This document shows, piece by piece, positions 1 to 5,083 of a stretch of 5,083 bases of DNA. Origin of the DNA: Clostridium_AD sp051278035 (GTDB lineage: Bacteria > Bacillota > Clostridia > Clostridiales > Clostridiaceae); NCBI RefSeq assembly GCF_051278035.1, contig NZ_JBNMNU010000247.1:1-5083 (forward strand), written 5' to 3'. The notes under the pieces are model-generated. The model searched no databases. It was not told where the DNA came from and worked only from the letters and a program-made list of their open reading frames with translations. Each line of letters starts with the position of its first letter. Positions within the stretch are counted from its first letter, which is position 1. Both the position numbers and the translations under genes were made by a program.

Positions 1-10
1 AGCTCCTTTT
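1..10 (-). promoter_or_regulatory. Possible ribosome binding site of a leftward gene starting beyond the window
   Basis: Read on the minus strand the first ten bases are AAAAGGAGCT, a reasonable Shine-Dalgarno match. It lies beyond the terminator at 71-106, where a new leftward gene could begin. The start codon would fall outside the window, so this is a guess from a short motif. No convincing promoter was seen between it and the terminator. Confidence 0.2.
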
Positions 11-70
11 ATTTTATTCTAATATACTAATTCGACATATCTTTTAAAATTCCTTTTTGTTTTTTATATA

Positions 71-106
71 AAAAAATCGCCATCTTTAATTAGATGACGA
101 TTTTCT
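71..106 (-). terminator. Rho-independent terminator of the leftward glycosyltransferase transcript
   Basis: Positions 75-85 and 92-102 form an 11-bp stem with a 6-base loop (TTAATT at 86-91 on the plus strand). On the minus strand the stem contains one G-U wobble (positions 80/97) and is followed by a run of six or more U. On the plus strand the same pair is a C-A mismatch, so the leftward direction is favoured, although A/T tails on both sides could allow weak bidirectional function. It lies about 75 bases past the stop codon of the acyltransferase-glycosyltransferase gene and is the natural end of that transcript. Confidence 0.75.
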
Positions 107-154
107 ATATAGTTTTTCAGTGGCCTCGAATTATAGGTAAGCTTTTTCTTATAG

Positions 155-170
155 TTCCATATATATGGAA
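155..170. repeat. 16-bp perfect palindrome just downstream of the leftward stop codon
   Basis: TTCCATATATATGGAA is self-complementary over all 16 bases. It starts about 10 bases past the stop codon at 180-182, between the coding region and the terminator. No T-run follows on the minus strand, so it is not itself a good intrinsic terminator. It could be a 3'-UTR hairpin or a chance AT-rich palindrome. Confidence 0.5.
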
Positions 171-179
171 AAGATACGT

Positions 180-1676
180 TTATTTACCTTGAGTAGCCTC
201 TTTTATACTATTAAATGAATTAAGTGTATCCTCAAAATAAGGCTCATTTTTGTAGTAATCTGTAAAATACCCTTCAAAGTTTTCCATATCAATGTCTATT
301 TTGCCTTCGAGAATACGTTTATACCAAGGCATTAAAGTTGTTTGTAATATTTGTAATTTATCTTTATTTACAATTTCTTCATTAAGTCCAAACTGAATAA
401 AATAATATAAAATATCTAAATAACTTTTTATAAATACTTTACCAAAATTATACCCAGAAGGATTAGTACCTTCATAATTAAAAGTAGAACTATTTATTAA
501 AGTAAAAGTAGGGTTGTTTAACAAAATTCTATATTGTAAATATATTTGATTAAAGCCTGTATCAACATATTTAAAAGGTTCTTCAATTTTATTAAAAGAT
601 TCTCTTTTTATTATTATGGAGGAAATAAAACTTGCAGCTATTGAGGTTGCTTGTAGAAATTCATTAATCCCGTGATATAATACAACATCATTTTTATTAC
701 TAAGCACATTAATAAATAACAATGAAGATTCAATGTTTTTATTAATAATATCCATCAGTGGATATATTGTATTTTCTTTGAAATAATCATCATCCCCGTG
801 TAGGAGAATATATTTTCCTTTTGATTTTTCTATAGTTAAAGCGATGTTATTATCCCCACCAATGTTAACTTCACTTTTATTATAAGTTAGGTTATCATAC
901 AAATTTAAATATTTATTAATTACATCGTGAGAGTTATCGGAGGAATTATTATTAGACACAAAAACCTCAAATAAACTATCATTTCCAATTTGACTATATA
1001 TTGATTTTAAACACTTTTCTAATTGGATAGCTCTATTAAAGGTTGGTATGCAAATTGAAATTAAGGGGCTATCTTTTCTATCCTCTAATACTTTGTTAAT
1101 TTCATCATCACTTCTGGTTCTAACCCATTGCCCACTAATAGTATCATACATTTTAATTATTTTGGCAGGACTGCCAGCTACAATTGAGTAGTCTGGAATA
1201 TTTTTTGTAACATAACTATTAGCACCAACTACGCAGCCACGTCCAATATGAACATTACCAACAATTAAGGAATTTGCACCTAACCATGAATTCTCTCCAA
1301 TTATTATTTCATTTGCTATTGAAGTTATTCCTTGATACATAATCGGAATACCAACGTTTTCATAATTATGGCTACAGTCGGATATATATACATTAGGCGC
1401 AATTATAACATTTTTTTCTATAATACCTATATTTGCAATAGAAATCGTAAATCCGCTTCCTATTTGACATCCATCTCCAATAATAATTTTAGGCATAATA
1501 TTACTAGCATATGAACAGATATTAAGCCAACAATTATCTTTTATAAACGTGCCAGTACCGATATGAGTATAAGTAAAATTACTTATTTTATAATTTTCTT
1601 GAATTATAGAATTAAGACCAAAACCAAAAAACAATTTTGCTTGTGGACTATCGCTTATTATGGAAGGTTCTCCCAT
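180..1676 (-). CDS. Bifunctional hexapeptide-repeat acyltransferase / GT2 glycosyltransferase
   Basis: This 498-residue protein joins two enzymes. Residues ~35-175 are a left-handed beta-helix acyltransferase of the WbbJ/maltose-acetyltransferase type. They show imperfect hexapeptides such as IIIGDG, IIIGENSWLGAN (124-135) and VHIGRGCVVGANSYVTKNIP (142-161), the candidate catalytic histidine H103 in SDCSHNYEN, and the typical ending VAGSPAKIIK (166-175). Residues ~204-400 are a GT-A fold family 2 glycosyltransferase: ISICIPTFNR (206-215), a nucleotide-binding SNNNSSDNS stretch (241-249), NIGGDNN (271-277) and the metal-binding HGDDDYF (293-299). FISSIIIKR (350-358) recalls abequosyltransferase-like GT2 enzymes. 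The last ~100 residues match nothing I recognise. There is no signal peptide or clear membrane segment, so it is probably cytosolic. The start is supported by GGAGGTG (1684-1690), 7 bases upstream. The gene lies 46 bp behind the TPR glycosyltransferase and is probably cotranscribed. Inferred role: add and O-acylate (probably acetylate) one sugar of a surface glycan. The sugar and acyl donor cannot be told from the sequence. Confidence 0.9.
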   Translation of the reverse strand: MGEPSIISDSPQAKLFFGFGLNSIIQENYKISNFTYTHIGTGTFIKDNCWLNICSYASNIMPKIIIGDGCQIGSGFTISIANIGIIEKNVIIAPNVYISDCSHNYENVGIPIMYQGITSIANEIIIGENSWLGANSLIVGNVHIGRGCVVGANSYVTKNIPDYSIVAGSPAKIIKMYDTISGQWVRTRSDDEINKVLEDRKDSPLISICIPTFNRAIQLEKCLKSIYSQIGNDSLFEVFVSNNNSSDNSHDVINKYLNLYDNLTYNKSEVNIGGDNNIALTIEKSKGKYILLHGDDDYFKENTIYPLMDIINKNIESSLLFINVLSNKNDVVLYHGINEFLQATSIAASFISSIIIKRESFNKIEEPFKYVDTGFNQIYLQYRILLNNPTFTLINSSTFNYEGTNPSGYNFGKVFIKSYLDILYYFIQFGLNEEIVNKDKLQILQTTLMPWYKRILEGKIDIDMENFEGYFTDYYKNEPYFEDTLNSFNSIKEATQGK

Positions 1677-1722
1677 GTAGTTTCACCTCCGTTTTAAAAT
1701 ATATAGTAAATGTAATAATTTA

Positions 1723-2793
1723 TTATTTGGTTCTTTCATAATAATCTCTATTTGCAAGTACCGCGGAAGAGTTAGGTTTATATTCTGCTGCCTTATTATT
1801 ATATTTAATTGACTCTTCCCTTATACCTAACCTGTCATAGCAAACAGAAAGCTGTATATAAGGTATATATCCCCAGAAATCATGTGATATAAACCCCCAA
1901 CTGTTAACTGGTTTATCTAGATTTGCTGCAAGTTTATACCAGAAAACAGCCCTGTTATAATCTAAGCCTTCAAAGTAGTAAGTCCCTATATTACAACAAA
2001 TCTCAGCCCTTGGAGTATCATATTCAAAGCTTCTAAGTAATATTTTGAGCATGCTTTCTTTGTCACCTATAATGTTGTAACACTTAGAAAGATCAAAACA
2101 GGCACTTATATTATCCTCTACCCATCCTTGTTTTGTGTCTAAAAATTCATTGAAATATTTTATTGCCTCAACAAAAAATCCGTTTTGAAATAATTCCCTG
2201 GAATAATAAAAGAGGCCTCTTGGAGATAGTGGTTTCCCCTCTGATAATAATTTTTCGTAAATAAATCTATTTCTACCTACTACTGCCGCATGTTCCTTTT
2301 TATGCGTTATGCATATATCAGAGTTTATAATATTTCCACCCATTTGTAGATATTCATGAACAGGCTCCGACCATTTAGAATTGTTTATTCTTTTTGATAG
2401 GCGTTCTCTGAAATAGGATAATGTAACTACTCCATTTTCATCAAAACCCACATTATACATCATCATTACATTATCTATATCTTTTGTTAAGGTTTGCTTT
2501 AGTTGTTTGAATTTTTCTCTATCTTCTTCAAGAATTACATCATCGGCATCTAGCCAGAGGGTAAAATCCATTGTTGATTTAAAAAAAGAGAAATTTCTTG
2601 CGGCAGAAAAATCATCAATCCACTCGAAATCAAATATTTTGTCTGTATATTCTTGTGCGATTTTTTTTGTATTATCAGTAGACCCCGTGTCCACTATTAT
2701 TATTTCGTCTACAATATCTAAAGCGCTGGTGAGACACCTACCTAAAACATCCTCTTCATTTTTTACAATCATACATAAACTAATAGTTACCAT
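1723..2793 (-). CDS. GT2 glycosyltransferase with TPR-like C-terminal region
   Basis: Residues 1-~150 are a family 2 glycosyltransferase: ISLCMIVKNEEDVLGRCL (4-21), DEIIIVDTGSTDNT (29-42), DFSAARNFS (61-69) and the DxD metal/nucleotide-sugar site WLDADD (80-85). WSEPVHEYL (141-149) carries a histidine conserved in this subgroup. Residues ~190-340 are helical and look like degenerate tetratricopeptide repeats, for example GFFVEAIKYFNEFL, LDYNRAVFWYKLAANLD and GIREESIKYNNKAAEYKP. This layout is known from SunS-like, protein-modifying glycosyltransferases, where the TPR region binds the acceptor or mediates dimerisation. Protein O- or S-glycosylation is therefore plausible but unproven. No signal peptide or membrane helix is seen. 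The start is set by AGGAGG (2799-2804, minus strand). It is the first gene of the leftward transcript and is followed after 46 bp by the acyltransferase-glycosyltransferase. A sigma-K-like -10 element lies upstream. The family call is secure; the acceptor is unknown. Confidence 0.9.
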   Translation of the reverse strand: MVTISLCMIVKNEEDVLGRCLTSALDIVDEIIIVDTGSTDNTKKIAQEYTDKIFDFEWIDDFSAARNFSFFKSTMDFTLWLDADDVILEEDREKFKQLKQTLTKDIDNVMMMYNVGFDENGVVTLSYFRERLSKRINNSKWSEPVHEYLQMGGNIINSDICITHKKEHAAVVGRNRFIYEKLLSEGKPLSPRGLFYYSRELFQNGFFVEAIKYFNEFLDTKQGWVEDNISACFDLSKCYNIIGDKESMLKILLRSFEYDTPRAEICCNIGTYYFEGLDYNRAVFWYKLAANLDKPVNSWGFISHDFWGYIPYIQLSVCYDRLGIREESIKYNNKAAEYKPNSSAVLANRDYYERTK

Positions 2794-2821
2794 ATAAACC
2801 TCCTAGAAAAAATCTACAGTA

Positions 2822-2848
2822 TATAATATGCTATAGCTTAAGATATGG
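2822..2848 (-). promoter_or_regulatory. Candidate sporulation (sigma-K/sigma-E-like) promoter for the leftward operon
   Basis: On the minus strand GCATATTATA (CATATTATA = 2830 down to 2822) fits the sigma-K -10 consensus CATAnnnTA exactly, including the frequent leading G. The -35 position 16 bases upstream reads CC rather than the preferred AC, so that half is weak. The -10 also fits 6 of 8 positions of the sigma-E -10 (CATACAHT). Transcription would start about 25 bases before AUG, giving a short leader with AGGAGG. The assignment rests on motif matching in AT-rich DNA and is tentative. Confidence 0.35.
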
Positions 2849-2875
2849 AGCGCATTTATAAAAAAAAGCATAGGT

Positions 2876-2902
2876 ACATTTCTTATTAAAAAGCATAATA
2901 TA
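2876..2902 (+). promoter_or_regulatory. Candidate sigma-K promoter for the GT2-methyltransferase gene
   Basis: AC at 2876-2877, a 16-base spacer and GCATAATATA at 2893-2902 match the Bacillus sigma-K pattern AC-N16/17-CATAnnnTA in both halves. The same -10 fits 6 of 8 positions of the sigma-E consensus. Transcription would begin near 2909, about 30 bases before the ribosome binding site. A mother-cell sigma factor would suit a gene modifying the spore surface, which agrees with the collagen-like gene downstream. No transcript data support it, and AT-rich spacers throw up such matches by chance. Confidence 0.45.
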
Positions 2903-2937
2903 TAATTGAAGCAAAATTTACTATTAATAAGGGTTAG

Positions 2938-2946
2938 AGGAGGTGA
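2938..2946 (+). promoter_or_regulatory. Strong Shine-Dalgarno site that fixes the start at 2954
   Basis: AGGAGGTGA is a near-perfect anti-16S match ending 7 bases before ATG 2954. The reading frame stays open upstream to a TTG at 2906, but the extra 16 residues would run across this site and have no family counterpart. A TTG at 2951, directly before the ATG, is only 4 bases from the site and is less likely. The protein then begins MSENIKTSIIILTYN, normal for a GT2 enzyme. Confidence 0.85.
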
Positions 2947-2953
2947 TAAATTG

Positions 2954-4348
2954 ATGTCTGAAAATATAAAAACTTCAATAATAATTTTAACTTATAATAA
3001 TCTTATTTATAATAAGATTTGTGTTGATAGCATAAGGAAATACACTAAAGAAAATACCTATGAAATAGTAGTGGTAGATAATAATTCAACTGATGGAACA
3101 AGAGAATGGCTTAAAAACCAAAAGGATATTGTAACTGTATTAAATGATGAAAATGTAGGTTTTCCAAAGGGGTGCAATATTGGAATAGGTGTTTCACAAA
3201 AAGAAAATGATATTTTATTCTTAAATAATGATACTGTTGTTACTCCAAGGTGGCTTGATAATCTTAAAGCTTGTGTTTACAGTGATGATAAAATTGGAGG
3301 AGTTGCATCGATAACCAATAGTTGTTCTAATTATCAGTCGATAAGTGTTCCTTATGATGATATTAAAGATATGATTCCCTTTGCTGAAGCTAATAATATA
3401 TCAAACCCTGAGAAATGGGAGGAAAAAGTTAGGCTTGTGGCATTTTGCATGCTTGTAAAAAGAGAGGTACTTAATAAGATTGGCATTATGGATGAAAGAT
3501 TTACACCTGGAAATTTTGAAGATGATGATTTGTGCATGAGAATTATAGAATCAGGATATAAGATGATGCTATGTAATGACAGCTTCATACATCATTTTGG
3601 CAGTTCATCTTTTAATAAGGATTATATTAAGTTTAATAATATCTTAACAATGAATCGTAAAAAGCTGGTGGACAAGTGGGGATTTAATTCTAACGTAAGC
3701 AGCACGTTAAAATTTGATGTAATAGAACGCATAAATGAGCCAAAAGAAAAGCATTTAAATATTCTTGAGTTCGACTGTGGACTAGGGGCTACATTACTTA
3801 AATTAAAATATATGTATCCTAATTCTAAGATATATGGTGTAGAAACAAATGAAAGTGTAGCAAGACTCGGCGGGAAAATAATAGAATTACTGAATGATGA
3901 TTTTGAGGAAAATTATAGTAGAAGCTTTAAAAAAGACAAGATAGACTTTTTTGACTATATAATTATTGGGAATAGACTTCAACAAAGTAAGGATCCTTGG
4001 ATGCTTTTAAAGGAAGTAAAAAGATTTTTAAAACCTGGGGGATATATAATTGCGACGATTCCTAACTTAATGCATCCCTCAGTTATAAAAGGGTTATTAA
4101 GTGGAAGTTTTATGTATAATGAAAATTCAATTTTAGACAGAAGTAATAATAGCTTTTTTACTTTAACAGATATATACAAAATATTCAATGAGTGTGGATA
4201 TATTAACCCATTTGTATTTCATTATTACGTTGACTTAACACCAGAAGAAGATAAGGTATTAAATGATATTTGTAGTATTGTCGGCACGGATATGAAAGGA
4301 TATTTCTTATCTTATGAATATGTAGCTAAATTCCAGAAGAGTTTATAA
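2954..4348 (+). CDS. GT2 glycosyltransferase fused to a class I SAM methyltransferase
   Basis: The 464-residue product (numbered from ATG 2954) has two domains. Residues ~6-245 are a rhamnosyltransferase-like (WbbL type) GT2: TSIIILTYNN (7-16), EIVVVDNNSTDGTREWL (37-53), NVGFPKGCNIG (67-77), the metal-binding NND (91-93) and the acceptor-side FEDDDLCMRI (188-197) with a candidate catalytic acid. Residues ~265-460 are a Rossmann-fold methyltransferase: motif I ILEFDCGLGATLL (270-282), the acidic end of strand 2 at IYGVETNE (293-300, E297) and the post-motif LLKEVKRFLKPGGYIIATIP (351-370), as in Methyltransf_11/23 families. Motif I has EFDCGLG in place of the commoner DxGCGxG but keeps the glycine pattern. 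No membrane segment is seen. Inferred role: transfer a sugar and O-methylate it or a neighbour. It is separated from the collagen-like gene only by ~230 bp of decayed sequence, with no obvious terminator, so readthrough is plausible. The order resembles sgtA-bclA3 of C. difficile, where the glycosyltransferase modifies the collagen-like spore protein. Confidence 0.9.
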   Translation: MSENIKTSIIILTYNNLIYNKICVDSIRKYTKENTYEIVVVDNNSTDGTREWLKNQKDIVTVLNDENVGFPKGCNIGIGVSQKENDILFLNNDTVVTPRWLDNLKACVYSDDKIGGVASITNSCSNYQSISVPYDDIKDMIPFAEANNISNPEKWEEKVRLVAFCMLVKREVLNKIGIMDERFTPGNFEDDDLCMRIIESGYKMMLCNDSFIHHFGSSSFNKDYIKFNNILTMNRKKLVDKWGFNSNVSSTLKFDVIERINEPKEKHLNILEFDCGLGATLLKLKYMYPNSKIYGVETNESVARLGGKIIELLNDDFEENYSRSFKKDKIDFFDYIIIGNRLQQSKDPWMLLKEVKRFLKPGGYIIATIPNLMHPSVIKGLLSGSFMYNENSILDRSNNSFFTLTDIYKIFNECGYINPFVFHYYVDLTPEEDKVLNDICSIVGTDMKGYFLSYEYVAKFQKSL

Positions 4349-4556
4349 ACCAATTACAGTAGCAAGTATAGAGCCACATTTTCAAGTGTTTATTGATAAT
4401 TTTATAGATATTAATCCGTAGTTAAAGGATAGAATTATTTTTATTGGAAGAATTAACGATAGGAATTTAATTGAGGAAGAGTATTGAAAAGCAAATATTC
4501 GTGCTGTATATGTGGCAGTTTATGCATATTTGAATAATATGCATTAGCAGTTTAAG
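4326..4556 (+). pseudogene. Decayed glycosyltransferase remnant (probably GT4 family)
   Basis: The frame containing 4347-4349 reads VYKPITVASIEPHFQVF at its start, then a segment ending DINP, a TAG stop (4419-4421), LKDRIIFIGRINDRNLIEEEY, a TGA stop (4485-4487), KANIRAVYV and a TAG stop (4545-4547). Without the stops the middle resembles the donor-binding half of GT4 (group 1) glycosyltransferases, whose usual order is strand-helix, 'L..rIiFiGri.d..Li..y..Adi'. Each of the first two stops is one base from a fitting codon (GAG giving NPELKD, AGA giving YRKAN), and no frameshift is needed. The N-terminal half and the usual ExFG end are missing. It starts at the 3' end of the methyltransferase gene, in another frame. 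This could be the relic of a further glycosyltransferase of the cluster. The resemblance is by eye and moderate. Confidence 0.45.
4515..4554. repeat. Inverted repeat flanked by 8-bp direct repeats
   Basis: ATGCATATT (4522-4530) and AATATGCAT (4536-4544) are perfect 9-base inverted repeats around a 5-base loop. Direct repeats GCAGTTTA at 4515-4522 and 4547-4554 flank them. The structure ends about 28 bases before ATG 4583, so it would sit in the leader of the collagen-like gene or act as an operator. No T-run follows, which speaks against an intrinsic terminator. The direct repeats could be a footprint of a past insertion or chance. Confidence 0.5.
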
Positions 4557-4582
4557 AAATGTAACTGTTAGGAGGGTAAACA

Positions 4583-5083
4583 ATGCAAAGGGATGAATTT
4601 AATTATATTAATAAATTAGATTATATTGAGGGTAGAAAATATTATTATTGGCACGCTACTGATGATTGTGACCAAGATGACAATAGTAATAGAAAGCATA
4701 AGTCAAATGATTGTGACAGAGATAAGTGTCACGAACATCACCATCATAGGTGTCCAACAGGAGCAACGGGAGCAACTGGAGCAACTGGAGTAACAGGACC
4801 AGGAACGGGAGCAACGGGAGCAACTGGGGCAACCGGAGAAACAGGAGCAACTGGACCTACAGGGGCAAATGGTTTCTCAACTCAGATAAGAGGATTACAG
4901 GTTCAACTTCAGAGCGTAGATACAACATTGGTTGCATCAGCAGCACCTATCATATTTGGATTGTCAACACTTTATTGTACAAATTTTATTCGGTCATGTT
5001 TGCTAGGCGATATTCTACTGGTGTCATATAATTTAGAGCACTATGAATACGCTTATTGTTATACCATAGTACATAACTTCGTA
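4583..5083 (+). CDS. Collagen-like (BclA-type) spore-surface protein, 5' part, open at the right edge
   Basis: ATG 4583 follows AGGAGGG (4570-4576) at 6 bases, and the frame is open for 167 codons to the window end. Residues 1-57 are a hydrophilic head rich in Asp, Lys, Cys and His (Cys 29, 44, 49, 57; HEHHHH 50-55), without a signal peptide. Residues 58-97 are a collagen-like tract, mainly Gly-Ala-Thr with Val, Pro and Glu in the second position. Residues 98-125 (ANGFSTQI..., QVQLQSVDTTL, ASAAPIIF) resemble the linker that joins collagen tracts to the C-terminal jelly-roll domain in clostridial and Bacillus BclA-like proteins. After residue 125 the in-frame sequence no longer looks like that domain, and a family-like YSTGVI occurs in another frame (see findings), so the gene may be frameshifted. 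Thr in Gly-X-Thr is the usual O-glycan site in BclA, fitting the neighbouring glycosyltransferases. Exosporium or spore-coat location is inferred from the family. Confidence 0.8.
   Translation, partial: MQRDEFNYINKLDYIEGRKYYYWHATDDCDQDDNSNRKHKSNDCDRDKCHEHHHHRCPTGATGATGATGVTGPGTGATGATGATGETGATGPTGANGFSTQIRGLQVQLQSVDTTLVASAAPIIFGLSTLYCTNFIRSCLLGDILLVSYNLEHYEYAYCYTIVHNFV
4760..4873 (+). repeat. Collagen-like 9-bp tandem repeat tract (Gly-Ala-Thr)
   Basis: Degenerate 9-base units GGAGCAACN encode Gly-Ala-Thr triplets, with variants Gly-Val-Thr, Gly-Glu-Thr, Gly-Pro-Thr and Gly-Ala-Asn. Glycines fall at residues 60, 63, 66, 69, 72, then 74, 76, 79, 82, 85, 88, 91, 94 and 97. The triplet phase is therefore broken once at G72-P-G-T75. 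Such tracts vary in copy number between strains by slippage or recombination. Two blocks each begin with three Gly-Ala-Thr triplets, suggesting an internal duplication. Confidence 0.9.

Noticed and set aside
2507..2797. 96-codon plus-strand open frame inside the TPR glycosyltransferase gene.
   Set aside because: Antisense to well-conserved GT2 motifs, Ser-rich composition, no ribosome binding site.
2906..2953. Upstream TTG start giving a 16-residue longer GT2-methyltransferase.
   Set aside because: The extension spans the strong Shine-Dalgarno site at 2938-2946, which is correctly spaced only for ATG 2954, and it adds no family-like sequence.
4525..4533. CATATTTGA considered as a sigma-K -10 element for the collagen-like gene.
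   Set aside because: It misses one of the last two consensus bases and has TA instead of AC at the -35 position, so it is not strong enough to call.
4522..4544. Hairpin considered as the terminator of the GT2-methyltransferase gene.
   Set aside because: The stem is mostly A-T and is followed by TAGCAGTTTAAG rather than a T-run, so intrinsic termination is unlikely.
4656..4850. Leucine/proline-rich open frame on the minus strand over the collagen tract.
   Set aside because: Low-complexity antisense reading of the repeat, without start signals.
4760..4873. Regular short repeats considered as a CRISPR array.
   Set aside because: The units are contiguous 9-mers in coding phase without spacers and encode collagen triplets.
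4750..5031. Open frame in the +1 phase over the collagen tract (Asn/Ser/Gly/Trp-rich product).
   Set aside because: It is the shadow of the 9-base repeat in another frame, with no ribosome binding site. Only its last part (YSTGVI) is of interest, as a possible frameshift trace.
5073..5083. The window ends in ATAACTTCGTA, identical to the first 11 of 13 bases of a loxP arm.
   Set aside because: Only part of one arm is visible before the edge, with no spacer or second arm. An 11-base match in ~5 kb of AT-rich sequence can be chance. The bases just beyond the edge would decide it.

Overview
The window is AT-rich, low-GC Gram-positive DNA. Strong AGGAGG-type ribosome binding sites, AT-biased codons and a collagen-like Gly-X-Thr protein typical of endospore surfaces suggest a spore-forming Clostridium or close relative. 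This assignment is an inference from style and gene content; no marker gene fixes the species.

Layout: the left ~180 bp is non-coding, with a good intrinsic terminator for leftward transcription and a 16-bp palindrome. Two leftward genes follow, apparently one transcript read from right to left. The first transcribed (1723-2793) is a GT2 glycosyltransferase with a TPR-like C-terminal half. The second (180-1676) is a fusion of a left-handed beta-helix O-acyltransferase and a GT2 glycosyltransferase. A compact divergent intergenic region (2794-2953) holds a match to the sporulation sigma-K promoter pattern on the plus strand and a weaker one on the minus strand. Rightward comes a GT2-methyltransferase fusion (2954-4348). 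A ~230-bp stretch after it contains what looks like the decayed remnant of another glycosyltransferase, plus a hairpin flanked by 8-bp direct repeats. Last is the start of a collagen-like protein gene (4583 to beyond the right edge).

Working model (inference): this is a spore-surface (exosporium/BclA-type) glycoprotein locus. The collagen-like protein offers many threonines in Gly-Ala-Thr triplets as O-glycosylation sites. The three GT2 domains would build the glycan, and the fused acyltransferase and methyltransferase would decorate it. The arrangement recalls the known sgtA-bclA3 pair of Clostridioides difficile and the methylated, acylated sugars on BclA of Bacillus anthracis. The notable points are the two enzyme fusions, signs of decay (glycosyltransferase remnant, possibly frameshifted collagen-protein C-terminus), and the candidate divergent sporulation promoters. 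No tRNA, rRNA, CRISPR array or insertion sequence was recognised.
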